This document shows, piece by piece, positions 17,402 through 25,915 of a stretch of DNA of 64,000 nt. The DNA comes from Aestuariibaculum marinum. GTDB lineage: Bacteria; Bacteroidota; Bacteroidia; Flavobacteriales; Flavobacteriaceae. Numbering within the stretch: the stretch's first letter is position 1; each line of letters begins with the position of its first letter. The notes under the pieces were generated by a model that ran no database searches, was not told the origin of the DNA, and saw nothing but the letters and a program-made list of their open reading frames with translations. The DNA is taken from assembly GCF_014596975.1 (NCBI RefSeq), contig NZ_JACVXD010000002.1, positions 646,653 through 710,652 on the forward strand, read 5' to 3'. Made by a program: the position numbers and the translations under genes.

Positions 17402-17442
17402 TAAGTACAGGATACTTAACTTTTAGTTATCGGTTATATTTA
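17402..17442 (+). promoter_or_regulatory. Palindromic CAGGAT operator and -7 element of GH28 operon
   Basis: TAAGTACAGGATACTTA (17402-17418) has perfect 6-bp inverted arms around CAGGA, the cleanest copy in the window. TATATTTA (17435-17442) is a -7 candidate 17 bases downstream. The site lies between the divergent regulator (start 17216) and the GH28 gene (start 17465), so it could also autoregulate. Confidence 0.6.
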
Positions 17443-17454
17443 CGTTTCACAATT

Positions 17455-17464
17455 CAACTAAACT
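17455..17464 (+). promoter_or_regulatory. Recurrent leader motif before GH28
   Basis: CAACTAAACT directly abuts the ATG at 17465. It is a shortened copy of the leader at 250-262. Confidence 0.4.
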
Positions 17465-18943
17465 ATGAACCACATTAAACTTGCAGGGCTTATTCTGTAT
17501 AGCCTATTGACTATTTCGTGTAAACAAAAAGACGCTTCAGTAAAGAAAGAAAAAAGCAATGCAGAATTCTTTATTCCAGAATGGGTTGATAAGGTAGGAG
17601 CGAAGTCCTTTGAAAATAAAAAGGAAATCTTTTTTGTCAATGATTATGGTGCTGTAAATGATGGGAAAACTTTAAATACCGAAGCCATTCAAAAAACCAT
17701 TGACGCTTGTTTTGATGCTGGTGGAGGTGTTGTAACCTTCAAACCGGGAAGCTATTTATCGGGCTCCATTTTTATTAAGAGTGGTATTAACTTTATTGTT
17801 CCAAAAGGCGTAACAATAAAAGGAAGTGAAAATATCGAAGATTATAAGGAAATCGATACACGTGTTGCGGGTGTAGAAATGGTGTGGCCTGCCGCTTTAA
17901 TAAATGTGAAAGAACAAACTAATGTTGTTTTAGGAGGTGATGGTGTGATAGACGGACAAGGTAAAGTGTTTTGGGATTACTACTGGGATTTAAGAAAGAA
18001 AGATTACGAGCCCCGAGGACTGCGTTGGATTGTTGATTATGATGCAAAGCGCCCGCGAACCGTTTTAGTCCAGAATTCAAAAAATGTATTCGTTCAAGAT
18101 TTGAATTTACAACGTGCTGGATTTTGGACAGTACAGGTATTATACTCAGAATACATTACGATCGATGGTTTAAAAATAAGAAACAATATTGGAGGCCACG
18201 GACCAAGCACCGATGGTGTGGATATCGACTCTTCGAAATGGATTTTAGTACAAAATTGTGATATCGATTGTAATGACGATAACTTTTGTTTAAAGGCTGG
18301 TCGTGACTGGGATGGTCAACGCGTTAATAAACCCACCGAATATGTCGTGATAAAGGACTGTATTGCAAGACAGGGAGCTGGGTTGTTTACTTTAGGTAGT
18401 GAAACTTCCGGAAGTATTCGTCATGTATTTGTGTCTAACATAAAAGGAATGGGTACTAAAAATGGATTGAATATAAAATCAGCAACTAATCGAGGCGGAA
18501 CTGTTGAAGATATCTATTTAGAGAATATTAAAATGGACAGCGTTCGTACCTTTATGCAAGTGGGCATGAACTGGAATCCGAATTATAGTTATTCTAAATT
18601 ACCAGAAGAGTTTAATAAAGATTCCATTCCTATTCATTGGAAAAAAATGTTAGAAAAGGTTGACCCTAAAAAAGGGATTCCGACCTTTAGAGATATAACC
18701 TTAAATAATATCCATGTAAAGGGAGCCCAAACAGCAATTAATGTAAATGGATTAGAACAATCGGTAATTGATAATATAACATTAAACAATGTTTATATTC
18801 AGGCAAAAACAGCAGGTAAAATAAGTTATAGTTCTAATTGGATACTTAATAATGTAAAAATTTTACCCGATGACGGAGGGCAGGTATTGTTAGAAAACAC
18901 GCAAAAAGTTGATTTGCCAGCGTCCGTTTACCAAACAAAATAA
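17465..18943 (+). CDS. GH28 family hydrolase, lipoprotein (rhamnogalacturonase candidate)
   Basis: Right-handed beta-helix enzyme that hydrolyses a galacturonic-acid-containing backbone. The 492-residue lipoprotein has Cys19. The three GH28 catalytic aspartates are present: Asp250 in STDGVD and Asp271/Asp272 in NDDNF. The usual HG motif is changed to GAG (304-306, in QGAGLFTLGSE), and the RIK substrate-binding motif reads NIK (336-338). Other GH28 enzymes in this window keep both. Rhamnogalacturonan-cleaving GH28 members are known to differ from polygalacturonases here, so an activity on rhamnogalacturonan fits locus A; this is inference. It begins a four-gene plus-strand operon under the operator at 17402. 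Confidence 0.9.
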   Translation: MNHIKLAGLILYSLLTISCKQKDASVKKEKSNAEFFIPEWVDKVGAKSFENKKEIFFVNDYGAVNDGKTLNTEAIQKTIDACFDAGGGVVTFKPGSYLSGSIFIKSGINFIVPKGVTIKGSENIEDYKEIDTRVAGVEMVWPAALINVKEQTNVVLGGDGVIDGQGKVFWDYYWDLRKKDYEPRGLRWIVDYDAKRPRTVLVQNSKNVFVQDLNLQRAGFWTVQVLYSEYITIDGLKIRNNIGGHGPSTDGVDIDSSKWILVQNCDIDCNDDNFCLKAGRDWDGQRVNKPTEYVVIKDCIARQGAGLFTLGSETSGSIRHVFVSNIKGMGTKNGLNIKSATNRGGTVEDIYLENIKMDSVRTFMQVGMNWNPNYSYSKLPEEFNKDSIPIHWKKMLEKVDPKKGIPTFRDITLNNIHVKGAQTAINVNGLEQSVIDNITLNNVYIQAKTAGKISYSSNWILNNVKILPDDGGQVLLENTQKVDLPASVYQTK

Positions 18944-18948
18944 TTAAT

Positions 18949-18959
18949 CAACTAAACTA
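18949..18959 (+). promoter_or_regulatory. Recurrent leader motif before DUF4450-like gene
   Basis: CAACTAAACTA lies 20 bases before the ATG at 18980, within the 36-bp gap after GH28. Its presence inside an operon argues for a translational rather than a promoter role. Confidence 0.35.
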
Positions 18960-18979
18960 TAAACGACATAAGGCTTTAA

Positions 18980-21900
18980 ATGAATTTATTAAAATCGAGA
19001 ATACTTGCTATTAGTTTTGGCTTATTTGGAGGTATGCTAGGTCAATTACCAGCGCAAGAATTGACCGGAAAACAGGCAGAACTACGACAGATACATTACC
19101 TTCCTAAAGGGGAAAGTTTTATTCTAAAAAACGGCTCAAGAAAATTTAATAGAGCATTATACGGAACAAATACAGGTTTTAGGGTAGAAGCTGGCGATTT
19201 GCCTGAGTATGCTTTGTATATGCCAGGCATGGGAGGTAACTTTAAATTAGGAATTACTACAGAAGAAAAAAGCAAGTGGCTTACCGAATGTGATGTTATT
19301 GCAACGAAATATACGCCAGGAGTAATGCTTTATGAAATAGAAGACACATTACTTGAAAGAGGCATAATAAAAATAGAAGTTGCTGCACATGCCGATACCG
19401 AAGCCATGATGCTTAAAGTGAGTACTGAAAATATTCCAAAGGGTATATCATTAATTTGGGCTTATGGCGGAGCTACGGGTAAAAAGTTTCATCGCGATGG
19501 TGATATAGGTGCCGATCCGGAATCGGTGTTTTATATGCATCCTGAGTATTGTGTTAATAATCAATATGAAGTTAAAGATGATATGTTTTTGTTGCATTAC
19601 GGATCAGAAAGTAACAAGCAGAAAACAGGGAACAATAGAAGTGTTTCAGGGTATTTTCCAAAATCCAGAACTAAAATTGTTGAAGCTAATTTAGCAGCTA
19701 ACCCAAAAGAGCTTTTTTCATCCCAAGAAGATGTAAGCCCAATAGTTATTGGAGAAATCTCACTAAAGAAAGGTGAAACGCTATATTGGAAACTTGAGAA
19801 TAGCAACACCTTATCCGATGTTACACAATCGCAATTAGCAACCGAATTTAATCGAGCTTTAAGTAAAGTTAAAGCGTTACGCTCTCGTGTAACTTTAAAA
19901 ACCCCAAATCCATTCATTAATACACTCGGCAGTGCTTTAGCTGTTGCAGCAGATGGTATATGGGAATCACCAGCGTATTTACATGGTGCTGTGGCTTGGC
20001 GTATGCATTTAAATGCCTGGCGAGGCGCTTATGTAGCCAACCCTTTAGGTTGGCACGACCGGGCAAAAACTCATTTTGAAAGCTATGGTAATTCACAGGT
20101 TTTAGAACCAGAAACGGGCCCGGTAGTGTTAGACAGCTCCAGAAATTTTGCCAGACAAAAGGAGGTCTTAGGTACGGCTATGTTTAGTCGAGGGTATATA
20201 AGTCGTCACCCGAATAACAATACAAAGGCCCACCATTACGATATGAATTCCGTGTTTATTAATCAGTTGTTACGTGGTTATCAATGGACGAGCGATTTAG
20301 ATTTTATGCGTAAGATGTGGCCGGTGGTTCAACGTCATTTAGCTTGGGAAAAACGAAACTTTGATGCGGATAAAGATGGACTTTACGATGCTTACGCTAC
20401 CATTTGGGCAAGCGATGCTTTACAATATATGGGGAGTGGCGTGACGTATTCATCAGCATATAATTATTCAGCAAATTTACTGGCGGCGAGTATAGCCAAA
20501 CTTTTAGGTGAAGATAATGACGTGTATATTAATGAAGCGAAACATATTAAATCAGCCATTGAAGAAAAATTGTGGATTTCTGAAAAAGGTGTTTTTGCAG
20601 AGTATAAAGATTTATTAGGAAATCAATTATTGCACGACCATCCAGGTATTTGGACTATCTATCATGGTTTAGATGAAGGCATTGCTAATGAATTTCAAGC
20701 GTATCAATCATTACGATATATAGATACCGAAATTCCTCATATTCCTGTTAAAGCAGAAGGCTTACCTCAAACAGACTTAGAGTTGATTTCTACAACCAAT
20801 TGGCAACCTTATACCTGGTCGGTTAATAATGTAGCCTTAGCCGAAAATTTGCATACGGCTTTAGCGTATTGGCAAGGCGGTCGAAAGGAGGAAGCCTATA
20901 AATTATGGGAAAGTGCTTTGGTTGAAAGCATGTATTTAGGAGCATCACCGGGCGGATTTCAGCAATTGTCGTATTACGATGCCATCCGCGGGGAGTTGTA
21001 TCGCGATTTTGCAGATCCCATTGGTATGGCGGCACGTTCGTTAGTTGAAGGACTGTTTGGTATTAATCCGAATGCTATAGAAAACACTTTAGTTATTAAA
21101 CCTGGGTTTCCAGAAGCATGGGATAATGCGTCTTTAAACATTCCTGATATCCATATAGATTTCCACAAAAAAGCTGAGGTTTCAGAGTTTCAAATCGAAT
21201 CAAAATTCACAAAAGAAATGAAACTGTATTTGGAAGTTAATGTTCGTAATAGCGGTGTGGAATATGTTGAAATAAACGGAAAGAAGACGGATTGGTCATT
21301 AAAAGAAAACAGTATTGGAACACCAAAATTGATCATTGAAAGCCCGTATCAAAAAAAGTATGATATTAAAATCTATTGGAAAACTGAACCTTTAGATCAA
21401 CCTGTTTTTGAGTTTTCTGGAAAGCAGAATGATATTAAAATATTTTCAACAGAAAAGGCAGATATACTTCAGGTATACGATCCTCAAGAAACCATTTCAG
21501 AGGTTAGCAGGAGTGGACATCAATTAAAGTTTAAATTACAATCAGATGAAGGTAATAAAACCTTATTTGTTCAGTTAAAACAAAACGATGTAGTGTGGTG
21601 GCAACCTATTCATTTGAATATTGTTAAAGATAAATCAATCTCGAGATTTCAAAACTGGGATGAAAAACTTCCGGAAACCACGAAATTCGAGATGATTGAT
21701 TTACAAAATGTTTTCAACAGTAAAGTCACAGACATTTTTGAGGAAAAATATTTAAGTCCGCGACCATCATCGCCAACCTTACAACTGCCAACTCAAGGTA
21801 TTGGGAACTGGTGTTATCCATACATTAAACCAGAAATAAATGATTCAGGGTTACGCCAAAAAGCAGGGCCGAATAATACCATTGTAAGTCCGCAAAATAT

Positions 21901-22408
21901 TCCATTTAAAACGCCTTCCGAAGTAACTAATAAGAATATTGCTTTTGTATCGCAATGGGATAATTTTCCGAAGGAAATTGAAATTCCATTGTCAGGGCAT
22001 TCATCACATGCATATTTTATGATGGCAGGAACAACAAACCCGATGCAAAGCCGATTTACTAACGGGGAAATTGTTGTTAATTATACTGATGGCACTTCAG
22101 AAATACTGGATTTAAAGAATCCAGAAAACTGGTGGCCTATCGAACAGGATTATTTTGTAGATGGCCTTGCATTTACGACCGATGCGCCAAAACCTCCAAG
22201 AGTTTATTTTAAAAATGGAGAAATTACCAGAGTTTTTAAGGATTTTACTCCAATAAAAGGGTTTTCAGATTTTGGAATCGATGGCGGCGCCGGAACCATT
22301 TTAGATTTGCCTCTAAATGATTCAAAGACTTTAAAAAGTTTAGAATTAAGAGCTATAGCTAACGATGTGGTTATTGGCCTGATGAGTTTAACGTTAATAC
22401 GTCAATAA
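18980..22408 (+). CDS. DUF4450-like exported protein with six-hairpin-type core
   Basis: Exported protein of 1142 residues; signal peptide about 1-26 (ending PAQ). I recognise it only tentatively as a DUF4450-type protein. Residues about 30-300 look beta-rich. About 310-710 are rich in Trp, Tyr and helices (GIWESPAYLHGAVAWRMHLN, YDAYATIWASDALQYM), as in (alpha/alpha)6 glycosidases. About 720-1000 again look beta-rich, and the C-terminal 140 residues form another beta module (SSHAYFMMAG). Acidic residues in the DKDGLYDAYATIWASDAL and DLELISTTNW areas could be catalytic, but I cannot assign them. Position between GH28 and two more putative hydrolases in a rhamnogalacturonan locus suggests a glycosidase for a side chain. 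Confidence 0.75.
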   Translation: MNLLKSRILAISFGLFGGMLGQLPAQELTGKQAELRQIHYLPKGESFILKNGSRKFNRALYGTNTGFRVEAGDLPEYALYMPGMGGNFKLGITTEEKSKWLTECDVIATKYTPGVMLYEIEDTLLERGIIKIEVAAHADTEAMMLKVSTENIPKGISLIWAYGGATGKKFHRDGDIGADPESVFYMHPEYCVNNQYEVKDDMFLLHYGSESNKQKTGNNRSVSGYFPKSRTKIVEANLAANPKELFSSQEDVSPIVIGEISLKKGETLYWKLENSNTLSDVTQSQLATEFNRALSKVKALRSRVTLKTPNPFINTLGSALAVAADGIWESPAYLHGAVAWRMHLNAWRGAYVANPLGWHDRAKTHFESYGNSQVLEPETGPVVLDSSRNFARQKEVLGTAMFSRGYISRHPNNNTKAHHYDMNSVFINQLLRGYQWTSDLDFMRKMWPVVQRHLAWEKRNFDADKDGLYDAYATIWASDALQYMGSGVTYSSAYNYSANLLAASIAKLLGEDNDVYINEAKHIKSAIEEKLWISEKGVFAEYKDLLGNQLLHDHPGIWTIYHGLDEGIANEFQAYQSLRYIDTEIPHIPVKAEGLPQTDLELISTTNWQPYTWSVNNVALAENLHTALAYWQGGRKEEAYKLWESALVESMYLGASPGGFQQLSYYDAIRGELYRDFADPIGMAARSLVEGLFGINPNAIENTLVIKPGFPEAWDNASLNIPDIHIDFHKKAEVSEFQIESKFTKEMKLYLEVNVRNSGVEYVEINGKKTDWSLKENSIGTPKLIIESPYQKKYDIKIYWKTEPLDQPVFEFSGKQNDIKIFSTEKADILQVYDPQETISEVSRSGHQLKFKLQSDEGNKTLFVQLKQNDVVWWQPIHLNIVKDKSISRFQNWDEKLPETTKFEMIDLQNVFNSKVTDIFEEKYLSPRPSSPTLQLPTQGIGNWCYPYIKPEINDSGLRQKAGPNNTIVSPQNIPFKTPSEVTNKNIAFVSQWDNFPKEIEIPLSGHSSHAYFMMAGTTNPMQSRFTNGEIVVNYTDGTSEILDLKNPENWWPIEQDYFVDGLAFTTDAPKPPRVYFKNGEITRVFKDFTPIKGFSDFGIDGGAGTILDLPLNDSKTLKSLELRAIANDVVIGLMSLTLIRQ

Positions 22409-22409
22409 C

Positions 22410-23483
22410 ATGAACAGGAAGGATTTTATAGCAACTGGAATGTTAGCGTCTTTGGGAAGTTGTTTGCCCATGTTTGCCCATGATCTTAATTGGTTTAATC
22501 AGGAACCAAAATTATCTGATTTTGAAAAACGGTTGTCTCCGGTTGGTCGAGCTTTAGAATTCGAAGATTACTACGTGTGGTGTAATAGCCCTATTGAGGG
22601 ACCAGATGGAAAGATTCATGTATTTTTCTCAAGATGGCCAAAATCTAAAAGTATGAGTGGCTGGACACATGCTTCGGAAATTGCTCATGCTGTTGCCGAT
22701 AAGCCTGAAGGTCCTTATAAATATGTTAGTACGGTTTTAGCTCCACGAGGTGAAGGGTTTTGGGATGCTACAACTTGTCATAACCCCAGTATTCATTATG
22801 TTGATGGAAAGTATGCCCTGTTTTTTATGGGGAATTCTAATGGAAAATTGAATACACAACGTATCGGGTTAGCTACGGCCGATTCGCTTTATGGGCCATG
22901 GAAACGACCAGATAAACCGCTCTTGCTTCCAGGAAAAGAAGGTGAGTGGGATGATCATTGTACAACGAATCCATCATTTTTAAAACATCCTAACGGCGAT
23001 TATTGGTTGTATTATAAATCTTTTGATACTGAAGGATATATCCATCCTAAATTTAAAATTCGAGGTAATAGAAAATATGGTTTGGCTATTGCTAAAAGAT
23101 TGGAAGGGCCTTATGTAAAATATGAAGGTAATCCAGTTGTAGATTTCCATGAAATGGGTAATAACGAACAATGCGAAGATGCGTTTACTTGGTATGATGG
23201 AGAAAAGTTTCATATGTTGGCACGAGATTTAGGTGTTTATGGTATTGATAAAGGACTTTATATGAGTTCTAACAATGGAAAGCATTGGTCTCAACCCCAA
23301 ATAGGATATCAAGAACTAAGTAAATATGTAAAACAGCCACCGGCACCAAAGCATTTAAATCGGTATGGTAGAGCCGAACGTCCACAGGTATTATTTCAAG
23401 ACGGAAAACCAACCTATTTATTTACGGCTTCTCAAGGAGGAAAGTATGAAACTGCCTCAGGCTTTATTTTTAAAATCAACTAA
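22410..23483 (+). CDS. GH43/GH32-like propeller protein
   Basis: Protein of 357 residues starting one base after the preceding stop, so translationally coupled. The N terminus (MNRKDFIATGMLASLGS) resembles a Tat-type leader but lacks the second arginine, so I call it an export signal of uncertain type. The body has five-bladed propeller repeats: VWCNSPIEGPDGKIHVFFSR, HNPSIHYVDGKYALFFMG, TNPSFLKHPNGDYWLYY and EDAFTWYDGEKFHML. Positions that hold Asp in classical GH43 blades read Asn here (HNPS, TNPS), so the catalytic residues cannot be transferred from GH43. Role is inferred as glycoside hydrolase on a rhamnogalacturonan branch. Confidence 0.72.
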   Translation: MNRKDFIATGMLASLGSCLPMFAHDLNWFNQEPKLSDFEKRLSPVGRALEFEDYYVWCNSPIEGPDGKIHVFFSRWPKSKSMSGWTHASEIAHAVADKPEGPYKYVSTVLAPRGEGFWDATTCHNPSIHYVDGKYALFFMGNSNGKLNTQRIGLATADSLYGPWKRPDKPLLLPGKEGEWDDHCTTNPSFLKHPNGDYWLYYKSFDTEGYIHPKFKIRGNRKYGLAIAKRLEGPYVKYEGNPVVDFHEMGNNEQCEDAFTWYDGEKFHMLARDLGVYGIDKGLYMSSNNGKHWSQPQIGYQELSKYVKQPPAPKHLNRYGRAERPQVLFQDGKPTYLFTASQGGKYETASGFIFKIN

Positions 23484-23495
23484 ACAAAATACACC

Positions 23496-25652
23496 ATGAA
23501 AAAACAAAATTGGTTTTATCTCTTAACGATTATATGTATCAGTATGTATTCCTGTAAGGATAAAGAAGAAACCATTACAGAAAAGATAGACCGAAAGGCC
23601 GTTGTGTCAAGGCATAATGTTAAAATTACTGAGATCGATACACTAGGTTCTTTAAACGTAGGAAATGGCGAATTTGCTTTTACAGTTGATGTCACAGGGT
23701 TGCAATCTTTTCCTGAGTATTATCAAAATGGTGTACCTTTAGGAACACAGTCGGAGTGGGGCTGGCATAGTTTTCCAAATACAGAAAATTATGAGTTTAG
23801 TGAAACTTTAAAAGGCTATAATTTTAACGGAAAGGCCGATGCGCTTTATGCCATCCAAAATAGGGAAGATGAACGAAAGAATGATGCTGCCGATTATTTT
23901 AGAGCAAATCCACATCGCTTGCAGTTAGGGAATGTGGGGTTGGAAATTTTAAAGTCTGATGGAACTTTAGCTTCTCCGAAAGATTTGAGAAATATCAATC
24001 AGGAATTGAATTTATGGACTGGTAAAATAGAAAGTCAGTTTACGGTTGAAGGTGTCCCGGTTAAGGTTACAACTTATGGAGATTCAGAAAAAGATGCCAT
24101 TGCTGCCAAAATAGAATCACCTTTGGTTACCGAAGGAAGAATCAAAATAAAATTAAGATTTCCTTATCCAACGAATCAATTTGCCGATCGAGGAACAAAT
24201 TACGAGCACAACGATTTACATGAAACGAAGGTGAATCAAGAAAACGGAAATAGCTTTGTTTTTCATAGAACATTAGATAACGATGCCTATGTTGTTCAAG
24301 CTTCTCTAGATGTTGAAGGTCATGTTACAGAGGTCGCTCCTCATTACTTTACCATTCAACCCAAAGCTGAAAATAGTTTTGAAGTTGCTGTGGAATTTGC
24401 TTCAGAAGTTCCTAAAGAGATATTGAATTTTAGTCAATCAGAAACTCATAGTATTGCTGCATGGGAACAATTTTGGGAGTCTGGTGGAGCAGTAGATTTT
24501 TCTGAATGTACAGACCCAAGAGCCTTTGAAATTGAACGTCGTGTGGTACTTTCTCAATATTTAACCCGCTCGCAATGTGCTGGGCATTATCCTGTTCAGG
24601 AAACAGGTTTAACTTATAACAGTTGGTTTGGGAAGCCACACATGGAGATGTATTGGTGGCATAGCGCACACTATCCGTTATGGGGAAGAACCGAATTGTT
24701 GGAAAAAAGTATTGGTTGGTATTTTGATGCCTACGATAAAGCTAAATTAATAGCTGAGCGACAAGGCTATAATGGTGTACGTTGGCAAAAAATGACCGAT
24801 CATTATGCCGATGAAGCGCCATCTAATGTGGGATCTTTTTTAATCTGGCAACAACCTCATGTGATTTATTTATCGGAAATGATTTACAGAAATAATCCAA
24901 CAAAAGAGAATTTAGAAAAATATAAAAAATTGATATTTTCAACTGCCGATTTTATGGCGTCTTATCCTAATTATGATGAGGCAAACGATCGTTATATTTT
25001 AGGAAAAGGAGTGATTCCTGCACAAGAATGTTTTAATAAAATAGAAACTTATAATCCGCCATTTGAATTGGCGTATTGGAAATGGGCTTTAGAAAAAGCA
25101 CAACAATGGCGTGAGCGTTTGGGAATGAAAAGAGAACAGGAATGGCAAAAGGTAATAGATCGTTTGTCGCCAATGGCTCAACATGATGGTGTTTATTTGG
25201 CGGCAGAAAGTGTGCCGAATTCCTATTCACCAACCAGTGAACATACTATAGATCATCCGGCTGTTTTAGGTGCTTTAGGTTTTGTGCCTAGTACGGGTTT
25301 TGTTGATGTTTCAATCATGAATGAAACCTTTAATATTGTCGATAATGTGTGGCATTGGGATCATACCTGGGGATGGGATTTTCCTTTAGAAGCAATGACA
25401 GCAACACGACTTCAGAGACCAGAAGATGCTATAAAAGCTCTATTGCGAGATGAAATAACAAACACCTATTTACCTGGTGGGCATAACTACCAAACCCCTA
25501 GATTGACGTTATATCTTCCTGGTAATGGAGGTATCCTTTCAGCTGTAGCATTAATGTGTGCTGGTTATGATGGTAATACAACTGAAAATCCTGGGTTTCC
25601 AAAAGATGGAAAATGGAATGTTAAATGGGAAGGCCTTCAGCCGATGCCTTAA
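23496..25652 (+). CDS. Putative six-hairpin glycosidase (GH65/clan GH-L-like), lipoprotein
   Basis: Lipoprotein of 718 residues (Cys20 in MYSCKDKEE); its acidic +2 to +6 residues could direct it to the surface. Residues about 35-320 form a beta-rich N domain with the LNVGNGEFAFTVDVTGLQ signature. Residues about 330-710 are helical and aromatic (MYWWHSAHYPLWGRTELL, YNGVRWQKMTD, NPPFELAYWKWALEK, WHWDHTWGWDFPL), like the (alpha/alpha)6 barrel of GH65 and related families. GVRWQKM and FELAYW fall where GH65-type enzymes bind substrate. I do not recognise a characterised family. It is last in the GH28 operon, 12 bp after the propeller gene. Confidence 0.7.
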   Translation: MKKQNWFYLLTIICISMYSCKDKEETITEKIDRKAVVSRHNVKITEIDTLGSLNVGNGEFAFTVDVTGLQSFPEYYQNGVPLGTQSEWGWHSFPNTENYEFSETLKGYNFNGKADALYAIQNREDERKNDAADYFRANPHRLQLGNVGLEILKSDGTLASPKDLRNINQELNLWTGKIESQFTVEGVPVKVTTYGDSEKDAIAAKIESPLVTEGRIKIKLRFPYPTNQFADRGTNYEHNDLHETKVNQENGNSFVFHRTLDNDAYVVQASLDVEGHVTEVAPHYFTIQPKAENSFEVAVEFASEVPKEILNFSQSETHSIAAWEQFWESGGAVDFSECTDPRAFEIERRVVLSQYLTRSQCAGHYPVQETGLTYNSWFGKPHMEMYWWHSAHYPLWGRTELLEKSIGWYFDAYDKAKLIAERQGYNGVRWQKMTDHYADEAPSNVGSFLIWQQPHVIYLSEMIYRNNPTKENLEKYKKLIFSTADFMASYPNYDEANDRYILGKGVIPAQECFNKIETYNPPFELAYWKWALEKAQQWRERLGMKREQEWQKVIDRLSPMAQHDGVYLAAESVPNSYSPTSEHTIDHPAVLGALGFVPSTGFVDVSIMNETFNIVDNVWHWDHTWGWDFPLEAMTATRLQRPEDAIKALLRDEITNTYLPGGHNYQTPRLTLYLPGNGGILSAVALMCAGYDGNTTENPGFPKDGKWNVKWEGLQPMP

Positions 25653-25674
25653 AATAATTATCTTTTTTTATTAG

Positions 25675-25704
25675 AACAACGCACTCTATTTACGGTGTGT
25701 TGTT
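25675..25704 (+). terminator. Possible hairpin terminator of GH28 operon
   Basis: AACAACGCAC (25675-25684) pairs with GTGTGTTGTT (25695-25704), with one G-T wobble. The loop is 10 bases, and no strong T tract follows, so this is a weak candidate for the end of locus A. The gap 25653-25915 otherwise holds only the operator and leader of the next gene. Confidence 0.35.
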
Positions 25705-25862
25705 GTTCATGGATTATAGCATTTCATTATTTTTCACATTGAAGGATTCTTAAAATGGTTTCTTTTAATTCTTGATATGAAATTTTAAGTACGGTTTTTA
25801 TTTGTTTTTGTAAAAATTTTAGTTAAAAAACTTTTATTACTAATTTTTATTATTTAATATTG

Positions 25863-25876
25863 TGTAATCGATTGCA
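25863..25876. promoter_or_regulatory. AATCGATT operator upstream of PL10
   Basis: TGTAATCGATTGCA is a near-palindrome with a central CG, typical of LacI-family operators. It lies 39 bp before the PL10 ATG. Similar sites at 42668, 53618 and 53991 occur only in locus B. Confidence 0.6.
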
Positions 25877-25888
25877 TTTTTCGGTTAT

Positions 25889-25901
25889 CAACTAAACTAA
25901 A
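25889..25901 (+). promoter_or_regulatory. Recurrent leader motif before PL10
   Basis: CAACTAAACTAAA lies 14 bases before the ATG at 25916, directly after the AATCGATT operator region. It is identical to the leader of susC1. Confidence 0.45.
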
Positions 25902-25915
25902 TAAGCCATATATTA

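Noticed and set aside
22410..22476. Twin-arginine signal on the propeller protein
   Set aside because: Only a single arginine (NRKDF) is present, so a Tat signal is not supported.
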